Shown piece by piece: positions 35,248 to 43,765 of a stretch of DNA of 43,829 nt (position 1 is the first letter of the stretch; each line of letters begins with the position of its first letter). Below the pieces are notes generated by a model that worked only from the letters and a program-made list of their open reading frames with translations, searched no databases and was not told the origin of the DNA. Made by a program: the position numbers and the translations under genes. Origin of the DNA: JBJELF01 sp051879015 (GTDB lineage: Bacteria; Bacillota; Clostridia; Lachnospirales; Lachnospiraceae); the NCBI GenBank assembly GCA_051879015.1, contig JBJELF010000107.1, forward strand, positions 1 to 43,829, in the 5' to 3' direction.

Positions 35248-35279
35248 AATCGAGTAGGAGAAATTTCTCCTACTCGATT
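35248..35279. terminator. Perfect 32-bp palindrome after nrdD
   Basis: The 32 bases from AATCGAGTAGG to CCTACTCGATT are a perfect palindrome. It lies 35 bp after the nrdD stop and probably ends its transcript, yet the only T-run (six Ts) follows it on the minus strand. Confidence 0.6.
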
Positions 35280-35390
35280 ATGGCTTCAAAAAATAATCTT
35301 TATCATCATATAATAAGTGGTGAAAAGTAATAAGGATATGGTATGCTTGTGCCCTATAGGAAATTGACGCTAACTCAATGCAATTTTTCC

Positions 35391-35419
35391 TTGACAACTT
35401 GTGTTTTTTTTCTTAGAAT
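35391..35419 (+). promoter_or_regulatory. Sigma-A promoter of the SEC-C protein gene
   Basis: A perfect TTGACA (35391-35396) and TAGAAT (35414-35419) are 17 bp apart, about 55 bp ahead of the ATG. Confidence 0.78.
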
Positions 35420-35475
35420 ATCCATGAGCAATCCACACAATATAATAAAATGGCTCTTTTGAAGGAGAAATCGGC

Positions 35476-35979
35476 ATGACTTTATTAGAAGAATGGAGAG
35501 GTCTGGCCTACAATACAAACCAGTCCACTCAAGAATATGACAAATTTTGGAATCGCTATTTTTCTTTAGAGAAGGGAATCTATGAGAGACTTTTGCTGGA
35601 GGAACAGCCAGTCATCGGTACGATTCCATCTCTGAGTGAAAAATATGGTGTAAAGCCCATGATGATGGTTGGTTTTTTGGATGGCATTAATGACAGCTTA
35701 AAAACTCCAAATCCCATCGAGACTATGGATGAGACTACTGAAGTAAATTTGGATTTTGACCATGAGTTATTGTACAAAAACATGGTCGCTGCCAAGGCAG
35801 AATGGCTTTGGACACTGCCACAGTGGAATGAGCTTTTGACCCCGGAGCGTCAGAAAGAATTGTACAAAGAGCAGAGAAGCTCCACTACCATTCACAAGGC
35901 TCCTAAGATTGGAAGAAATGATCCTTGTCCATGTGGTTCTGGAAAAAAATATAAGAAATGCTGCGGTAAGAATGCATAA
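35476..35979 (+). CDS. SEC-C motif protein
   Basis: This 167-residue soluble protein ends in a SEC-C zinc-binding motif, RNDPCPCGSGKKYKKCCG (about 146-164), identical in plan to that at the end of SecA. The N-terminal 140 residues are helical and acidic and resemble small stand-alone SEC-C proteins of Firmicutes. The exact role is unknown; contact with ribosomes or SecB-like partners has been suggested for SEC-C domains in general. AAGGAG lies about 8 nt before the ATG. It is a single-gene unit ended by the hairpin at 35984-36023. Confidence 0.8.
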   Translation: MTLLEEWRGLAYNTNQSTQEYDKFWNRYFSLEKGIYERLLLEEQPVIGTIPSLSEKYGVKPMMMVGFLDGINDSLKTPNPIETMDETTEVNLDFDHELLYKNMVAAKAEWLWTLPQWNELLTPERQKELYKEQRSSTTIHKAPKIGRNDPCPCGSGKKYKKCCGKNA

Positions 35980-37423
35980 AAAAACTGCAGGCAGTCGCCT
36001 GATGAAAGGCGGCTGCCTGCAGTATTTGTTTATCCAGTTCTAAATTAATTTTTTGCAAACGCAAGTTGTTCGTATTCTGAACAATGGAATTTGGCACCTC
36101 CACACTTAAGGCGTAAGTGTACGAAGTCCCGTCCATACAATTGACGTAAATATGGGTATTGTACTCACCGCCTTCATTTTTATGATTCAAGATATTAACG
36201 CGATAAGCTGCTGTATTTCCTTCGATTACCGCCTCATGCCACACAATATCATCCTGTCCCTGATAACTGCTCCATGTGGGCATCTGCACTGATTCTACAG
36301 AATCTGGATTATCAAACTCCACATGCACCGTGTAACCGGTCACATCCACATCACTAATCCATGCATTCTGAATAGTTGGCTCTGGATAAGGCACATAAAC
36401 CATCTGCTTGGTGCGGGCTCGTGTACCATTTTCATCATAAATATAGAGATTCGTATAGTACACACCATGCTGATTTCTTAAATCACTGATGTTAAAACGA
36501 TAGGTAATCTGATTGCTGCCATCCAGTACCACCTCCTGACATACATAGTCATTCGGTCCACCTGCCTCTGTCCAGGTATAGGCAACCGCTCGGGTCAAAT
36601 GATAGGCAAATCCCACTTGTGCCGTGATGGTATATCCATACTCTGTCGTCTCAGTAACCTGAGCATCGGCATAAGAGATATTACATCCATCAACTAAACG
36701 AAACGCATAGGCAACTGTCTGAGTTCCATCTGCCACAATCGTTCTATTTCTCACACACACACCTGTGTAGGTGCCTGCATCAATCTTCCATACACTCTCA
36801 TTGGACTGACAATACACATTGGGATTGCCAAAATAAGGATTGGTGCCATAAAATAAGCTGGCATCCACCTCTGGATAACGCTGCATCAAATATTGTCTGA
36901 CATTTTCCTCTGTCTCTGCGGTATCCCCCGTCATATAGCGTGACAAATCACCCAAAGAAATAAAAATATGTCCATTTTGCAGGACAATTGTTCCCTCTGG
37001 ATAGGAGGTGACATTCACTCCCGTGCAGGAATCCCCTACCGCCACAATCTCAAAGGTCTGCACGGTAGACACACCGTTTCGCACACAAGCAAGCTGAAAG
37101 GTACTTCCAACCTGCATTCCCGACAATTTACGGCGCCAATCTGCCGTAGTACTCGGTATGTATCCCTGAAATCCGACACTGCGCAGCATCTGCTGTACAA
37201 ATCCTGAACAATCGTATTGAGCTGTACCATATCGGGCACTGCTGGCTTGACTATATCCTGCCCCCAAATGAGTCAGCGCACTAGCCACAATATCCCGATT
37301 GGTTGGAGAGTCCCCCTCGGCCCTCACAGAAATACTCGGTGTGAAGGCAAACAGAGTACATAGCACCGAACACACCAAAATCATCGCGCACATTTTCTTC
37401 TTTAACTTTTTTCTTTTTCTCAT
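35903..37423 (-). CDS. Secreted NlpC/P60 peptidase with Bsp-like repeats, run-on 3' end
   Basis: This protein has a signal peptide (helix about 11-27, cleavage near VRAEG), then an NlpC/P60 domain with catalytic Cys71 in QYDCSGFV and His near 151 in NGHIFISLG, then two beta-sandwich repeats of GBS Bsp-like type (about 260-345 and 350-440). It should cleave peptidoglycan peptides outside the cell. The frame as given (506 residues) runs through the terminator at 35984-36023 and 77 bp into the converging SEC-C gene. A one-base change in the A6 run at 36049-36054 would end it at residue 459 or 460 (stops at 36045-36047 or 36040-36042), before the hairpin, so the last 48 residues are doubtful. The ribosome binding site is weak. 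Confidence 0.82.
   Translation of the reverse strand: MRKRKKLKKKMCAMILVCSVLCTLFAFTPSISVRAEGDSPTNRDIVASALTHLGAGYSQASSARYGTAQYDCSGFVQQMLRSVGFQGYIPSTTADWRRKLSGMQVGSTFQLACVRNGVSTVQTFEIVAVGDSCTGVNVTSYPEGTIVLQNGHIFISLGDLSRYMTGDTAETEENVRQYLMQRYPEVDASLFYGTNPYFGNPNVYCQSNESVWKIDAGTYTGVCVRNRTIVADGTQTVAYAFRLVDGCNISYADAQVTETTEYGYTITAQVGFAYHLTRAVAYTWTEAGGPNDYVCQEVVLDGSNQITYRFNISDLRNQHGVYYTNLYIYDENGTRARTKQMVYVPYPEPTIQNAWISDVDVTGYTVHVEFDNPDSVESVQMPTWSSYQGQDDIVWHEAVIEGNTAAYRVNILNHKNEGGEYNTHIYVNCMDGTSYTYALSVEVPNSIVQNTNNLRLQKINLELDKQILQAAAFHQATACSFFMHSYRSISYIFFQNHMDKDHFFQS
35977..36023. terminator. Bidirectional terminator between SEC-C and NlpC/P60 genes
   Basis: Arms 35984-36000 and 36007-36023 pair over 17 bp with one G-U. 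On the minus strand it is followed by seven Ts; on the plus strand by ATTTGTTT. It lies inside the annotated minus-strand NlpC/P60 frame, about 80 bp before its stop codon. Confidence 0.9.
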
Positions 37424-37477
37424 TCTTACACCGTCACTTTTTTTACTTCGATTCTCCCTCTTTTGTAATTCATTCTT

Positions 37478-37505
37478 ATTATAAAGGCTAATTCTTTAAT
37501 GTCAA
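37478..37505 (-). promoter_or_regulatory. Sigma-A promoter of the NlpC/P60 gene
   Basis: On the minus strand a perfect TTGACA (37500-37505) and perfect TATAAT (37478-37483) are 16 bp apart, about 55 bp before the ATG. Confidence 0.82.
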
Positions 37506-37568
37506 TCTATATTTGAAAATTTTCTTCTATCAATGCTTCAGCCAGGCAGAAATTTTTTCATTTTTCAC

Positions 37569-37596
37569 TTTACAAATTTCAATATTTTGTTATAAT
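37569..37596 (+). promoter_or_regulatory. Promoter of tRNA-Pro
   Basis: TTTACA (37569-37574) and a perfect TATAAT (37591-37596) are 16 bp apart, ending 9 bp before the tRNA. Confidence 0.82.
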
Positions 37597-37605
37597 AGAC
37601 AGCAA

Positions 37606-37678
37606 CGGGGTATAGCGCAGTTGGTAGCGCGCACGTCTGGGGGGCGTGAGGCCGCAAGTTCAAGTCTTGTTACTCCGA
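37606..37678 (+). tRNA. tRNA-Pro (anticodon GGG)
   Basis: The 73-nt sequence folds as a full cloverleaf: acceptor CGGGGTA/TACTCCG, D arm GCGC/GCGC around AGTTGGTA, anticodon arm CACGT/GCGTG with loop CTGGGGG and anticodon GGG, and T arm GCAAG/CTTGT around TTCAAGT. The discriminator is A and the CCA end is not encoded. It reads CCC and CCU proline codons. Confidence 0.95.
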
Positions 37679-37688
37679 GCAAACTCAA

Positions 37689-37728
37689 AAGCTGTTGTCA
37701 AAAACTTATCTTTGACGGCAGCTTTTTT
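37689..37728 (+). terminator. Terminator of tRNA-Pro
   Basis: Arms 37689-37702 and 37711-37724 pair over 14 bp with two G-U pairs and are followed by a run of Ts. It ends the tRNA transcript before the TetR gene. Confidence 0.8.
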
Positions 37729-37797
37729 ATTCTTAGTCATCCCCACCTGAACAGAAGCAACTACTTGCAACAATACTTATTTTTGAGAGGAATATTT

Positions 37798-38397
37798 ATG
37801 GCAAAGAAAAATACTAGAAATACTCGCGGCAAAATTGTCAATGCTGCATGGCAGCTTTTCTATGAACAAGGTTATGAAAACACAACCATCGAAGAAATTA
37901 TCGACGTATCCGGCACTTCCAAAGGTTCCTTTTACCACTACTTCAACGGCAAAGATGCTCTACTCAGTACCCTAAGTACTCTGTTCGATGAAAAATATGA
38001 GGAACTGGAGGAAGAATTAAATCCTTCCCTGTCCACTATGGAACAACTCCTATTTCTAAATCATGAGCTGTTTTCCATGATTGAAAACAGTATATCATTG
38101 GAACTTCTGAAACGTCTTTATGCTACTCAGCTAACCACCAACGGAGACAAACATCTGCTAAACCGTAATCGCACTTATTATAGATTACTGCGCAAACTCA
38201 TTATTCAAGGGCAGGCAAAGGGTGATATCACTACCTCCCGCAGTGTCAACGAACTAATCAAAATATATGCCTTACAAGAAAGAGCTCTGCTCTATGACTG
38301 GTGCCTATGCGATGGAGAATACTCTCTCTGCCAGTACAGCAGCTCTGTCTTTCCAGCTTTTCTGAGCATTTTTGTGCTTGATGTGAAAGATACTTAA
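37798..38397 (+). CDS. TetR-family regulator
   Basis: This 199-residue protein has the TetR helix-turn-helix at residues 11-55 with TTIEEIIDVSGTSKGSFYHYF, and a helical ligand domain of no recognised type. AGAGG lies about 7 nt before ATG 37798. A longer open frame extends upstream through the tRNA and is not real. It lies 260 bp upstream of putP on the same strand and may control that gene or itself. No clear promoter is seen between the tRNA terminator and the start. Confidence 0.88.
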   Translation: MAKKNTRNTRGKIVNAAWQLFYEQGYENTTIEEIIDVSGTSKGSFYHYFNGKDALLSTLSTLFDEKYEELEEELNPSLSTMEQLLFLNHELFSMIENSISLELLKRLYATQLTTNGDKHLLNRNRTYYRLLRKLIIQGQAKGDITTSRSVNELIKIYALQERALLYDWCLCDGEYSLCQYSSSVFPAFLSIFVLDVKDT

Positions 38398-38525
38398 TTT
38401 TATTAATATATGTTATCATCAAATATTTATTGTTTTTTGTACAGTTATTTTTATCTTATAATATATTAATATTTTGTATTTTTATTTAATAATCGTCTTT
38501 ATTTTTGTTCATAATTTGTTCTGTA

Positions 38526-38554
38526 TTGCAGTCTATTTTAGTCTATGTTATAAT
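38526..38554 (+). promoter_or_regulatory. Sigma-A promoter of putP
   Basis: TTGCAG (38526-38531) and a perfect TATAAT (38549-38554) are 17 bp apart. The start site would be near 38561, giving a leader of about 95 nt. Upstream to 38398 the DNA is AT-rich with no gene. Confidence 0.8.
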
Positions 38555-38562
38555 CCTGCCTT

Positions 38563-38646
38563 GTAAAAAAGTAATCCTTCAGTCAGACCTCCTATGTTGT
38601 ACTCCTATATGGACTGAGGGATTACTTCAAAACATTTTACAGGAGG
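38563..38646 (+). promoter_or_regulatory. putP leader hairpin with anti-Shine-Dalgarno loop
   Basis: A 16-bp stem with one G-U pair (38569-38584 with 38612-38627) presents a 27-nt loop. The loop contains CCTCCT (38588-38593), the exact complement of the putP ribosome binding site AGGAGG (38641-38646), and a second CTCCTAT copy at 38602-38608. A shorter outer pairing, TGTAAAA with TTTTACA (38563-38569 and 38635-38641), would bring loop and binding site together. No terminator-like T-run follows. This suggests translational control of putP. Confidence 0.5.
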
Positions 38647-38655
38647 ACATATATT

Positions 38656-40176
38656 ATGACAGCATTGATTGGAATCGCAATTATCTTGTATTTGGTGCTG
38701 ATGGTTTTTGTTGGTTTCTACTTCAACAAAAAAGGCGGCGGTGACTCCGCCAACGAGTTTTACCTTGGCGGCAGAAAACTTGGACCGTTAGTAACCGCTA
38801 TGAGTGCAGAAGCTTCGGACATGAGCAGTTGGCTCTTGATGGGACTGCCTGGTGTCGCATACTTGACTGGTTTGGCTGACGCTACCTGGACCGCCATTGG
38901 CTTAGCAGTTGGTACTTACCTAAACTGGCTCATTGTGGCAAGACGTCTTCGCCGCTATTCGTTGCTCTGCAACGCCATCACTATTCCCGATTTCTTTTCC
39001 CGCCGTTACCATGACAGCAAAAACATCTTAATGTGTATTGCAGCCATTGTCATTTTAATTTTCTTTATCCCCTACACTGCATCTGGATTTAAGGCAGTGG
39101 GCACCTTATTTAATACTTTGTTTGGATTTGAATATCATACAGCAATGATTATCGGTGCCGCCGTTATCATCGGATACACCGTACTCGGAGGTTTCCTGGC
39201 TGTTTCTACCACTGATTTAATTCAAAGTATCGTAATGAGTATCGCGTTGGTTGTCATCGTATTTTTCGGCATTTATGTAGCAGGCGGCTGGAGTGCAGTT
39301 GTAGAAAACGCTTCATCCTTAACTGGATATCTAAGTTTAACGAAACTTCACAATATGGCAGATAACACGGCTTCTTCTTATAGTCTTCTAACCATTGTAT
39401 CCACTCTGGCCTGGGGACTTGGCTACTTTGGCATGCCTCATATTTTGCTGCGTTTCATGGCAATTGAAGACGAAAATAAATTGACTCTCTCCCGCCGTGT
39501 GGCTAGTATCTGGGTTGTGATTGCTATGGGTGTTGCTATCCTAATTGGTATTATCGGCTCTGCAGCTTCGGTAGCTGGCGCCATTCCTACTTTTTCTACC
39601 AGCGCTCAGTCGGAAACTACCATCATTGAATTTGCGAAATTGCTCAGCAAAAACGGTGTTATTGCCTCCCTCGTTGCCGGTGTGGTACTTGCTGGAATTC
39701 TCGCCTGCACAATGTCGACAGCTGATTCCCAGCTTTTGACTGCGGCTTCCAGTGTATCTCAGAATATCCTTCAGGATTTCTTACATATCCAGATGACTGC
39801 CAAGACTTCCATGGGAGTTGCTCGAGCAACAGTAATAGGCATCGCTCTTATTTCCATCGCATTGGCTTGGAATCCCGAAAGTTCCGTATTTACTATCGTA
39901 TCCTTTGCATGGGCCGGCTTCGGTGCTGCTTTTGGACCTGTGATGCTCTTTGCTCTGTTCTGGAAACGCAGCAACTGGCAGGGTGCTCTGGCAGGTATGG
40001 TTTCTGGTGGTGTCATGGTATTTGTATGGAAATATCTTGTAAGACCACTGGGCGGTGCATGGAATATCTATGAATTACTTCCTGCATTTTTAGTGGCAAG
40101 TGCTGCTATCATCATTGTTTCTCTGTTGACTCCAGCACCAGACAAAAACATCTGTAACGAATTTGAGGCAATCTAA
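38656..40176 (+). CDS. putP: Sodium/proline symporter
   Basis: This 506-residue membrane protein of the sodium:solute symporter family has about 13 helices. It opens with the SSS pattern NEFYLGGRKLGPLVTAMSAE and ASDMSSWLLMGLPG, which is PutP-like, and carries TMSTADSQLLTAASSVSQNI in the later core. It imports proline with sodium. AGGAGG is 9 nt ahead of the ATG and lies within the predicted hairpin leader. It has its own promoter. Other SSS substrates are possible but the AEASDMSSW stretch is characteristic of PutP. Confidence 0.9.
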   Translation: MTALIGIAIILYLVLMVFVGFYFNKKGGGDSANEFYLGGRKLGPLVTAMSAEASDMSSWLLMGLPGVAYLTGLADATWTAIGLAVGTYLNWLIVARRLRRYSLLCNAITIPDFFSRRYHDSKNILMCIAAIVILIFFIPYTASGFKAVGTLFNTLFGFEYHTAMIIGAAVIIGYTVLGGFLAVSTTDLIQSIVMSIALVVIVFFGIYVAGGWSAVVENASSLTGYLSLTKLHNMADNTASSYSLLTIVSTLAWGLGYFGMPHILLRFMAIEDENKLTLSRRVASIWVVIAMGVAILIGIIGSAASVAGAIPTFSTSAQSETTIIEFAKLLSKNGVIASLVAGVVLAGILACTMSTADSQLLTAASSVSQNILQDFLHIQMTAKTSMGVARATVIGIALISIALAWNPESSVFTIVSFAWAGFGAAFGPVMLFALFWKRSNWQGALAGMVSGGVMVFVWKYLVRPLGGAWNIYELLPAFLVASAAIIIVSLLTPAPDKNICNEFEAI

Positions 40177-40262
40177 TTAAATTCATTCTTACTTTTGATT
40201 ACCCTCTGTGCCGCTATATGCCTCACAAGCAACTATTTATTTTACGTGGGTACACATAAAAA

Positions 40263-40301
40263 ATAAATGCTCATGTCTGCAAAACGGACATGAGCATTTA
40301 T
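40263..40301. terminator. Bidirectional terminator between putP and SulP genes
   Basis: Arms 40263-40277 and 40287-40301 pair perfectly over 15 bp around a 9-nt loop. The minus strand continues into TTTTTT. It lies between converging genes. Confidence 0.85.
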
Positions 40302-40314
40302 GAAAAGTAAATTT

Positions 40315-42423
40315 TTAAAGATTTTTTTTGCGATAGCGCTGCAGCTGCTCATAAAGTTCCGGTTTTTCCTTCTTCATCCGCTCTTCCAGATTTTCATGAT
40401 GCTTACGCAGCATTTCCAACGCCGCTGGATTTAAACCTTCCAGCTTATGCTCCACCGTCATACGACGTTTCTCCAACAATTCCAACAACTGCTCCGGAGT
40501 TTGATGAGTATGTTCTGACAGCTCATTCAAGTGCATCTCCAAACGGTCCAGCAACTCATTCTCATCAAATAATCCAATACGTCCCCATGAAGTATGACGC
40601 TCTGCTTCCAAAATTTCTTCCTCATCTTTACCTGAAACCATCTGCTGTGCGACTTCCTCTGCTAACTTTTCCATTCTCTTTGCAGCCTCTTCACCGAAAA
40701 TCCATTCAAACTCTGCCAGTTCTTCATTGGCCTCCCATATATTTTCCAAAGGTGAAATGCCATCTCTATCTTCCAACGGATACGGCTTTTCCACTCCTGC
40801 ATCACGCAGTGCCAGAGAAATAGTTCGTCTTACTTTTCCCCTCTCAATCATCTCACTGGCTCCAAGTTGTCTTAACTGGTCATTGACCGCTCCCACATGA
40901 CCTGTCAGATAAAATTGAATTCCTCGACTCTCTAATTTTTTCTCCAAAATCAAGAGACGCTCTGCCGCAGTGATGTCAATTGTGCCAATACCACTGCCAT
41001 CTACAATCACGATTCTGGTATCTTCGGTGATAGCCTGCTCAATATCCTCCTGAAACGTGCCAATGTTGGCAAAAAACAAGCTTCCGCTAAAACGATAAAT
41101 AACCGTATTGCGAATAGCATGTGCATTGCGGCAGCGCTCCAAATCAAAAAATCCTGCTTGTCCTGGAATCACACCCAATTTCGCTCTCGGCGGGACAGAA
41201 GCACGATATATCACCGAACCGAAGGACAGCAATACTCCGATGATAACACCATACAAAGTCCCCAAAATCAATACACCTAAAAAAGCACTCAGGAAAATAG
41301 CAAATTCCGTCTTATCCGTCTTCCAGAGCTGTTTTGCCATTTTTCCTTCTACAATGCTCATTAGAGCAGAGATGACAATTCCCGTCAACACAGGTACAGG
41401 AAGATAGGCAATTAATGGTGTTCCCACTAAAAGGACAAGCATCATGGTCAATCCCGCCACAATAGACATAACCTGAGTACGCACACCAAACTGCTCAGCG
41501 ATAGCTGTCCTAGACACGCTTCCATTGAGAGGACAGCAGCCCTGAAAAGCTGCGCACAGATTGGCTGCGGCGTAAGCGACAATTTCACGATTATTTTGAA
41601 TCTTATAATCATTTTTAATCGCATAATTTCTCGCCGTCAGCAGAGTGGAAGATACAATTACCAAAGCCACTGTCAAACCAATCATCAAAATATCCTCCGG
41701 ATACTCCGCCAACACAGAAACATCCGGCAGTATCCACTTTGGAAGTCCTGCCTCCACCTGAGGCAACAGCTTGACTCCATATCGGTCTACATGAAAAAGG
41801 ATGGTACTCAGCGCTCCCGCCACCAGCATCACCACTGACATGGGAAATTTAGGTGCGATTTTTTTCGATGTCCACACAATCACAATGGTACTCACTCCCA
41901 TAATAAAGGAGAGAAGATGAAATTCTCTCAGCTCAGAAATAATGTGCCCTAACAGTACGAATACTTCTCCAGTCCCCGCACTGCCGCCAAAGAGCTTGGC
42001 AACCTGCATCAAAATGATGGTGCAGCCAATTCCCGAGATAAAACCACCCAACACTGGTTTTGAAATATAGTTCACCAATCTTCCAGCTTTCAGCAAAGCA
42101 AACAGAAGAAGCCAGCCTGCCGTCACCAACGTAATCACTGGCACTACTCGCATAGCCTCCTCACTCCCTGTTGTAATACCCAAACTAGCGATGGTTCCCC
42201 CAACCAGCGCTGCTGGAGCTGCATCCACTCCAAAGACAAACTGAGGAGAAGAGGACAACAAACCAAAGACGATAATGGGTAACAAGGATCCATACAAACC
42301 ATACACCACAGGCAAACCAGCTACCTGGGCATATCCCATTGAAATAGGGATAGAAATCAATGCCACCACAATTCCAGAGACAATATCCTTTTTCAGATAA
42401 GAGCGTTGATAATTTTTAAACAT
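40315..42423 (-). CDS. SulP-family anion transporter with STAS domain and long tail
   Basis: This 702-residue protein has a SulP membrane core (about 1-400, opening with KKDIVSGIVVALISIPISMGYA), a STAS domain (about 430-540, with VIVDGSGIGTIDITA), and then about 150 residues that are strongly charged and helical, ending in LYEQLQRYRKKNL. SulP proteins move sulfate, bicarbonate or dicarboxylates; the substrate here is unknown. The tail is not part of usual SulP proteins. ATG 42423 is chosen, 7 nt after GGAGG; the frame from 42450 includes that site. It is a single-gene unit. Confidence 0.88.
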   Translation of the reverse strand: MFKNYQRSYLKKDIVSGIVVALISIPISMGYAQVAGLPVVYGLYGSLLPIIVFGLLSSSPQFVFGVDAAPAALVGGTIASLGITTGSEEAMRVVPVITLVTAGWLLLFALLKAGRLVNYISKPVLGGFISGIGCTIILMQVAKLFGGSAGTGEVFVLLGHIISELREFHLLSFIMGVSTIVIVWTSKKIAPKFPMSVVMLVAGALSTILFHVDRYGVKLLPQVEAGLPKWILPDVSVLAEYPEDILMIGLTVALVIVSSTLLTARNYAIKNDYKIQNNREIVAYAAANLCAAFQGCCPLNGSVSRTAIAEQFGVRTQVMSIVAGLTMMLVLLVGTPLIAYLPVPVLTGIVISALMSIVEGKMAKQLWKTDKTEFAIFLSAFLGVLILGTLYGVIIGVLLSFGSVIYRASVPPRAKLGVIPGQAGFFDLERCRNAHAIRNTVIYRFSGSLFFANIGTFQEDIEQAITEDTRIVIVDGSGIGTIDITAAERLLILEKKLESRGIQFYLTGHVGAVNDQLRQLGASEMIERGKVRRTISLALRDAGVEKPYPLEDRDGISPLENIWEANEELAEFEWIFGEEAAKRMEKLAEEVAQQMVSGKDEEEILEAERHTSWGRIGLFDENELLDRLEMHLNELSEHTHQTPEQLLELLEKRRMTVEHKLEGLNPAALEMLRKHHENLEERMKKEKPELYEQLQRYRKKNL

Positions 42424-42518
42424 TCCGTTTCCTCCATTTTTTATGCTCATTCAAAGCAACCTATTTCCATAAACGCTTTGTCCATACAAACCACGTATAG
42501 CTGTTTCGATTCAGAAAC

Positions 42519-42561
42519 AAAACGTCTCATCCAGATGCCATGCCATCTGATGAGACGTTTT
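42519..42561. terminator. Terminator after the alcohol dehydrogenase gene
   Basis: Arms AAAACGTCTCAT/ATGAGACGTTTT and inner CAGATG/CATCTG form an 18-bp stem with one bulge (42519-42561). It follows the stop codon of the minus-strand alcohol dehydrogenase gene by 17 bp. The longer T-run is on the plus strand. Confidence 0.75.
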
Positions 42562-42577
42562 TGTCATTTTTCACCAT

Positions 42578-43765
42578 TTACCGTACATCATACGCCAATT
42601 TATAAATATCCAGCATTTCCTCATAGCCCAATTTTTTATTGCCATCGAGTACTCTCGTCTTATCTCTGCTGCATCCCAGAGCCAAAGCTTCCAAATCTTC
42701 CTCTCTCACATCCAACTCCTTTAGGCAGACTGGCATACCGATGGATTTGTAATAGTTTTCCTGCATATCGATAGCCTGATTGATCGTAACCTCTGGATGC
42801 TCAAAATCAATATCCAGATTCCAGACATTGTGGGCATACTGCAAGAATCTTGGAATATTAGCAGAGTACACATATCTGGCCCAACTGCACCACAATGCCG
42901 CCAATCCTGCTCCATGAGCAATTCGTGGATACATACCAGAAAGCTCATGCTCAAACTGATGTACCGTCATCTGAAAGATTCGTCCGCATCCAGTCAAATC
43001 ATTGTGTGCCAAGGATGATGCCCACATCATGTTGGCTCTCGCACTATAATCCTGAGGACGAGCGATGGCATCCCTGCCCGCCTTCATGACACTCTTAATC
43101 AAAGCCTCTGCCAGAGCATCGGTCAGATAGGTATCCTCACCCAAACAAAAATATCTCTCAATCGTGTGCATGGCAATATCCACTGCACCACAAGCCGTCT
43201 GGTAGGCATCTACGGTGTAGGTCAGCTCCGGATTTTCGATAGCAAAATTCATACGGTTACAGGGACTTCCATAACCGCGCTTGAGTCCTCGCTCACTGTC
43301 GCTAATCACACAGGAATTGGACATCTCTGAACCTGCTGCTGCCAGCGTAAGAATCGCTCCCTTTCTCATTGTGCGTTTTGGCACTGCTTTTCTCACCGAA
43401 AAATCCCATACATCCACCTCAGGATTAGCCACACCATTGGCAATATCCTTTGCTGAATCCAGCACAGAGCCACCTCCTACTGCCAGAATAAAATCCACGC
43501 CCTCTCTCTGGCACAGCGCAATTCCTTCGCGAACCAATTTCAATTCTGGGTTGGCTACTACACCGCCTAACTCTACATGAGCAATATTCTCTTCATCTAA
43601 GTAACCTTTCACACGCTCCAACAGACCACTTCTAATAGCTGACTGTCCTCCATAATGAATCAACACCTTTTGCACACCATATTCCTTAATAATCTTACCA
43701 ACCTTTGTCTCCTCGCCTTTGCCGAAATAGACTTTGGTCGGTGTATCAAAAATAAAATTATTCAT
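42578..43765 (-). CDS. Iron-dependent alcohol dehydrogenase, YqhD/BdhA type
   Basis: This 395-residue group III dehydrogenase reduces aldehydes to alcohols with NAD(P)H. The N terminus FDTPTKVYFGKG and the nucleotide-binding GGGSVLDSAKDIANG are typical. Metal ligands fit: Asp and His in GAVDIAMHTIE (about 193-198), His in HQFEHELSG (about 268-272) and His in HGAGLA (about 283). The overall pattern is nearest to YqhD and clostridial butanol dehydrogenase BdhA, which prefer NADPH. The ATG is preceded by AAAGGAG. Its promoter lies beyond 43766 and is only partly in view. A fermentation or aldehyde-detoxifying role is likely. Confidence 0.88.
   Translation of the reverse strand: MNNFIFDTPTKVYFGKGEETKVGKIIKEYGVQKVLIHYGGQSAIRSGLLERVKGYLDEENIAHVELGGVVANPELKLVREGIALCQREGVDFILAVGGGSVLDSAKDIANGVANPEVDVWDFSVRKAVPKRTMRKGAILTLAAAGSEMSNSCVISDSERGLKRGYGSPCNRMNFAIENPELTYTVDAYQTACGAVDIAMHTIERYFCLGEDTYLTDALAEALIKSVMKAGRDAIARPQDYSARANMMWASSLAHNDLTGCGRIFQMTVHQFEHELSGMYPRIAHGAGLAALWCSWARYVYSANIPRFLQYAHNVWNLDIDFEHPEVTINQAIDMQENYYKSIGMPVCLKELDVREEDLEALALGCSRDKTRVLDGNKKLGYEEMLDIYKLAYDVR

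Noticed and set aside
37606..37728. tRNA gene as an integration site
   Set aside because: No integrase gene, no repeat of the tRNA 3' end and no foreign-looking DNA next to it.
37513..37797. Upstream extension of the TetR frame through the tRNA
   Set aside because: The extension translates the tRNA gene and its terminator; ATG 37798 has a proper ribosome binding site.
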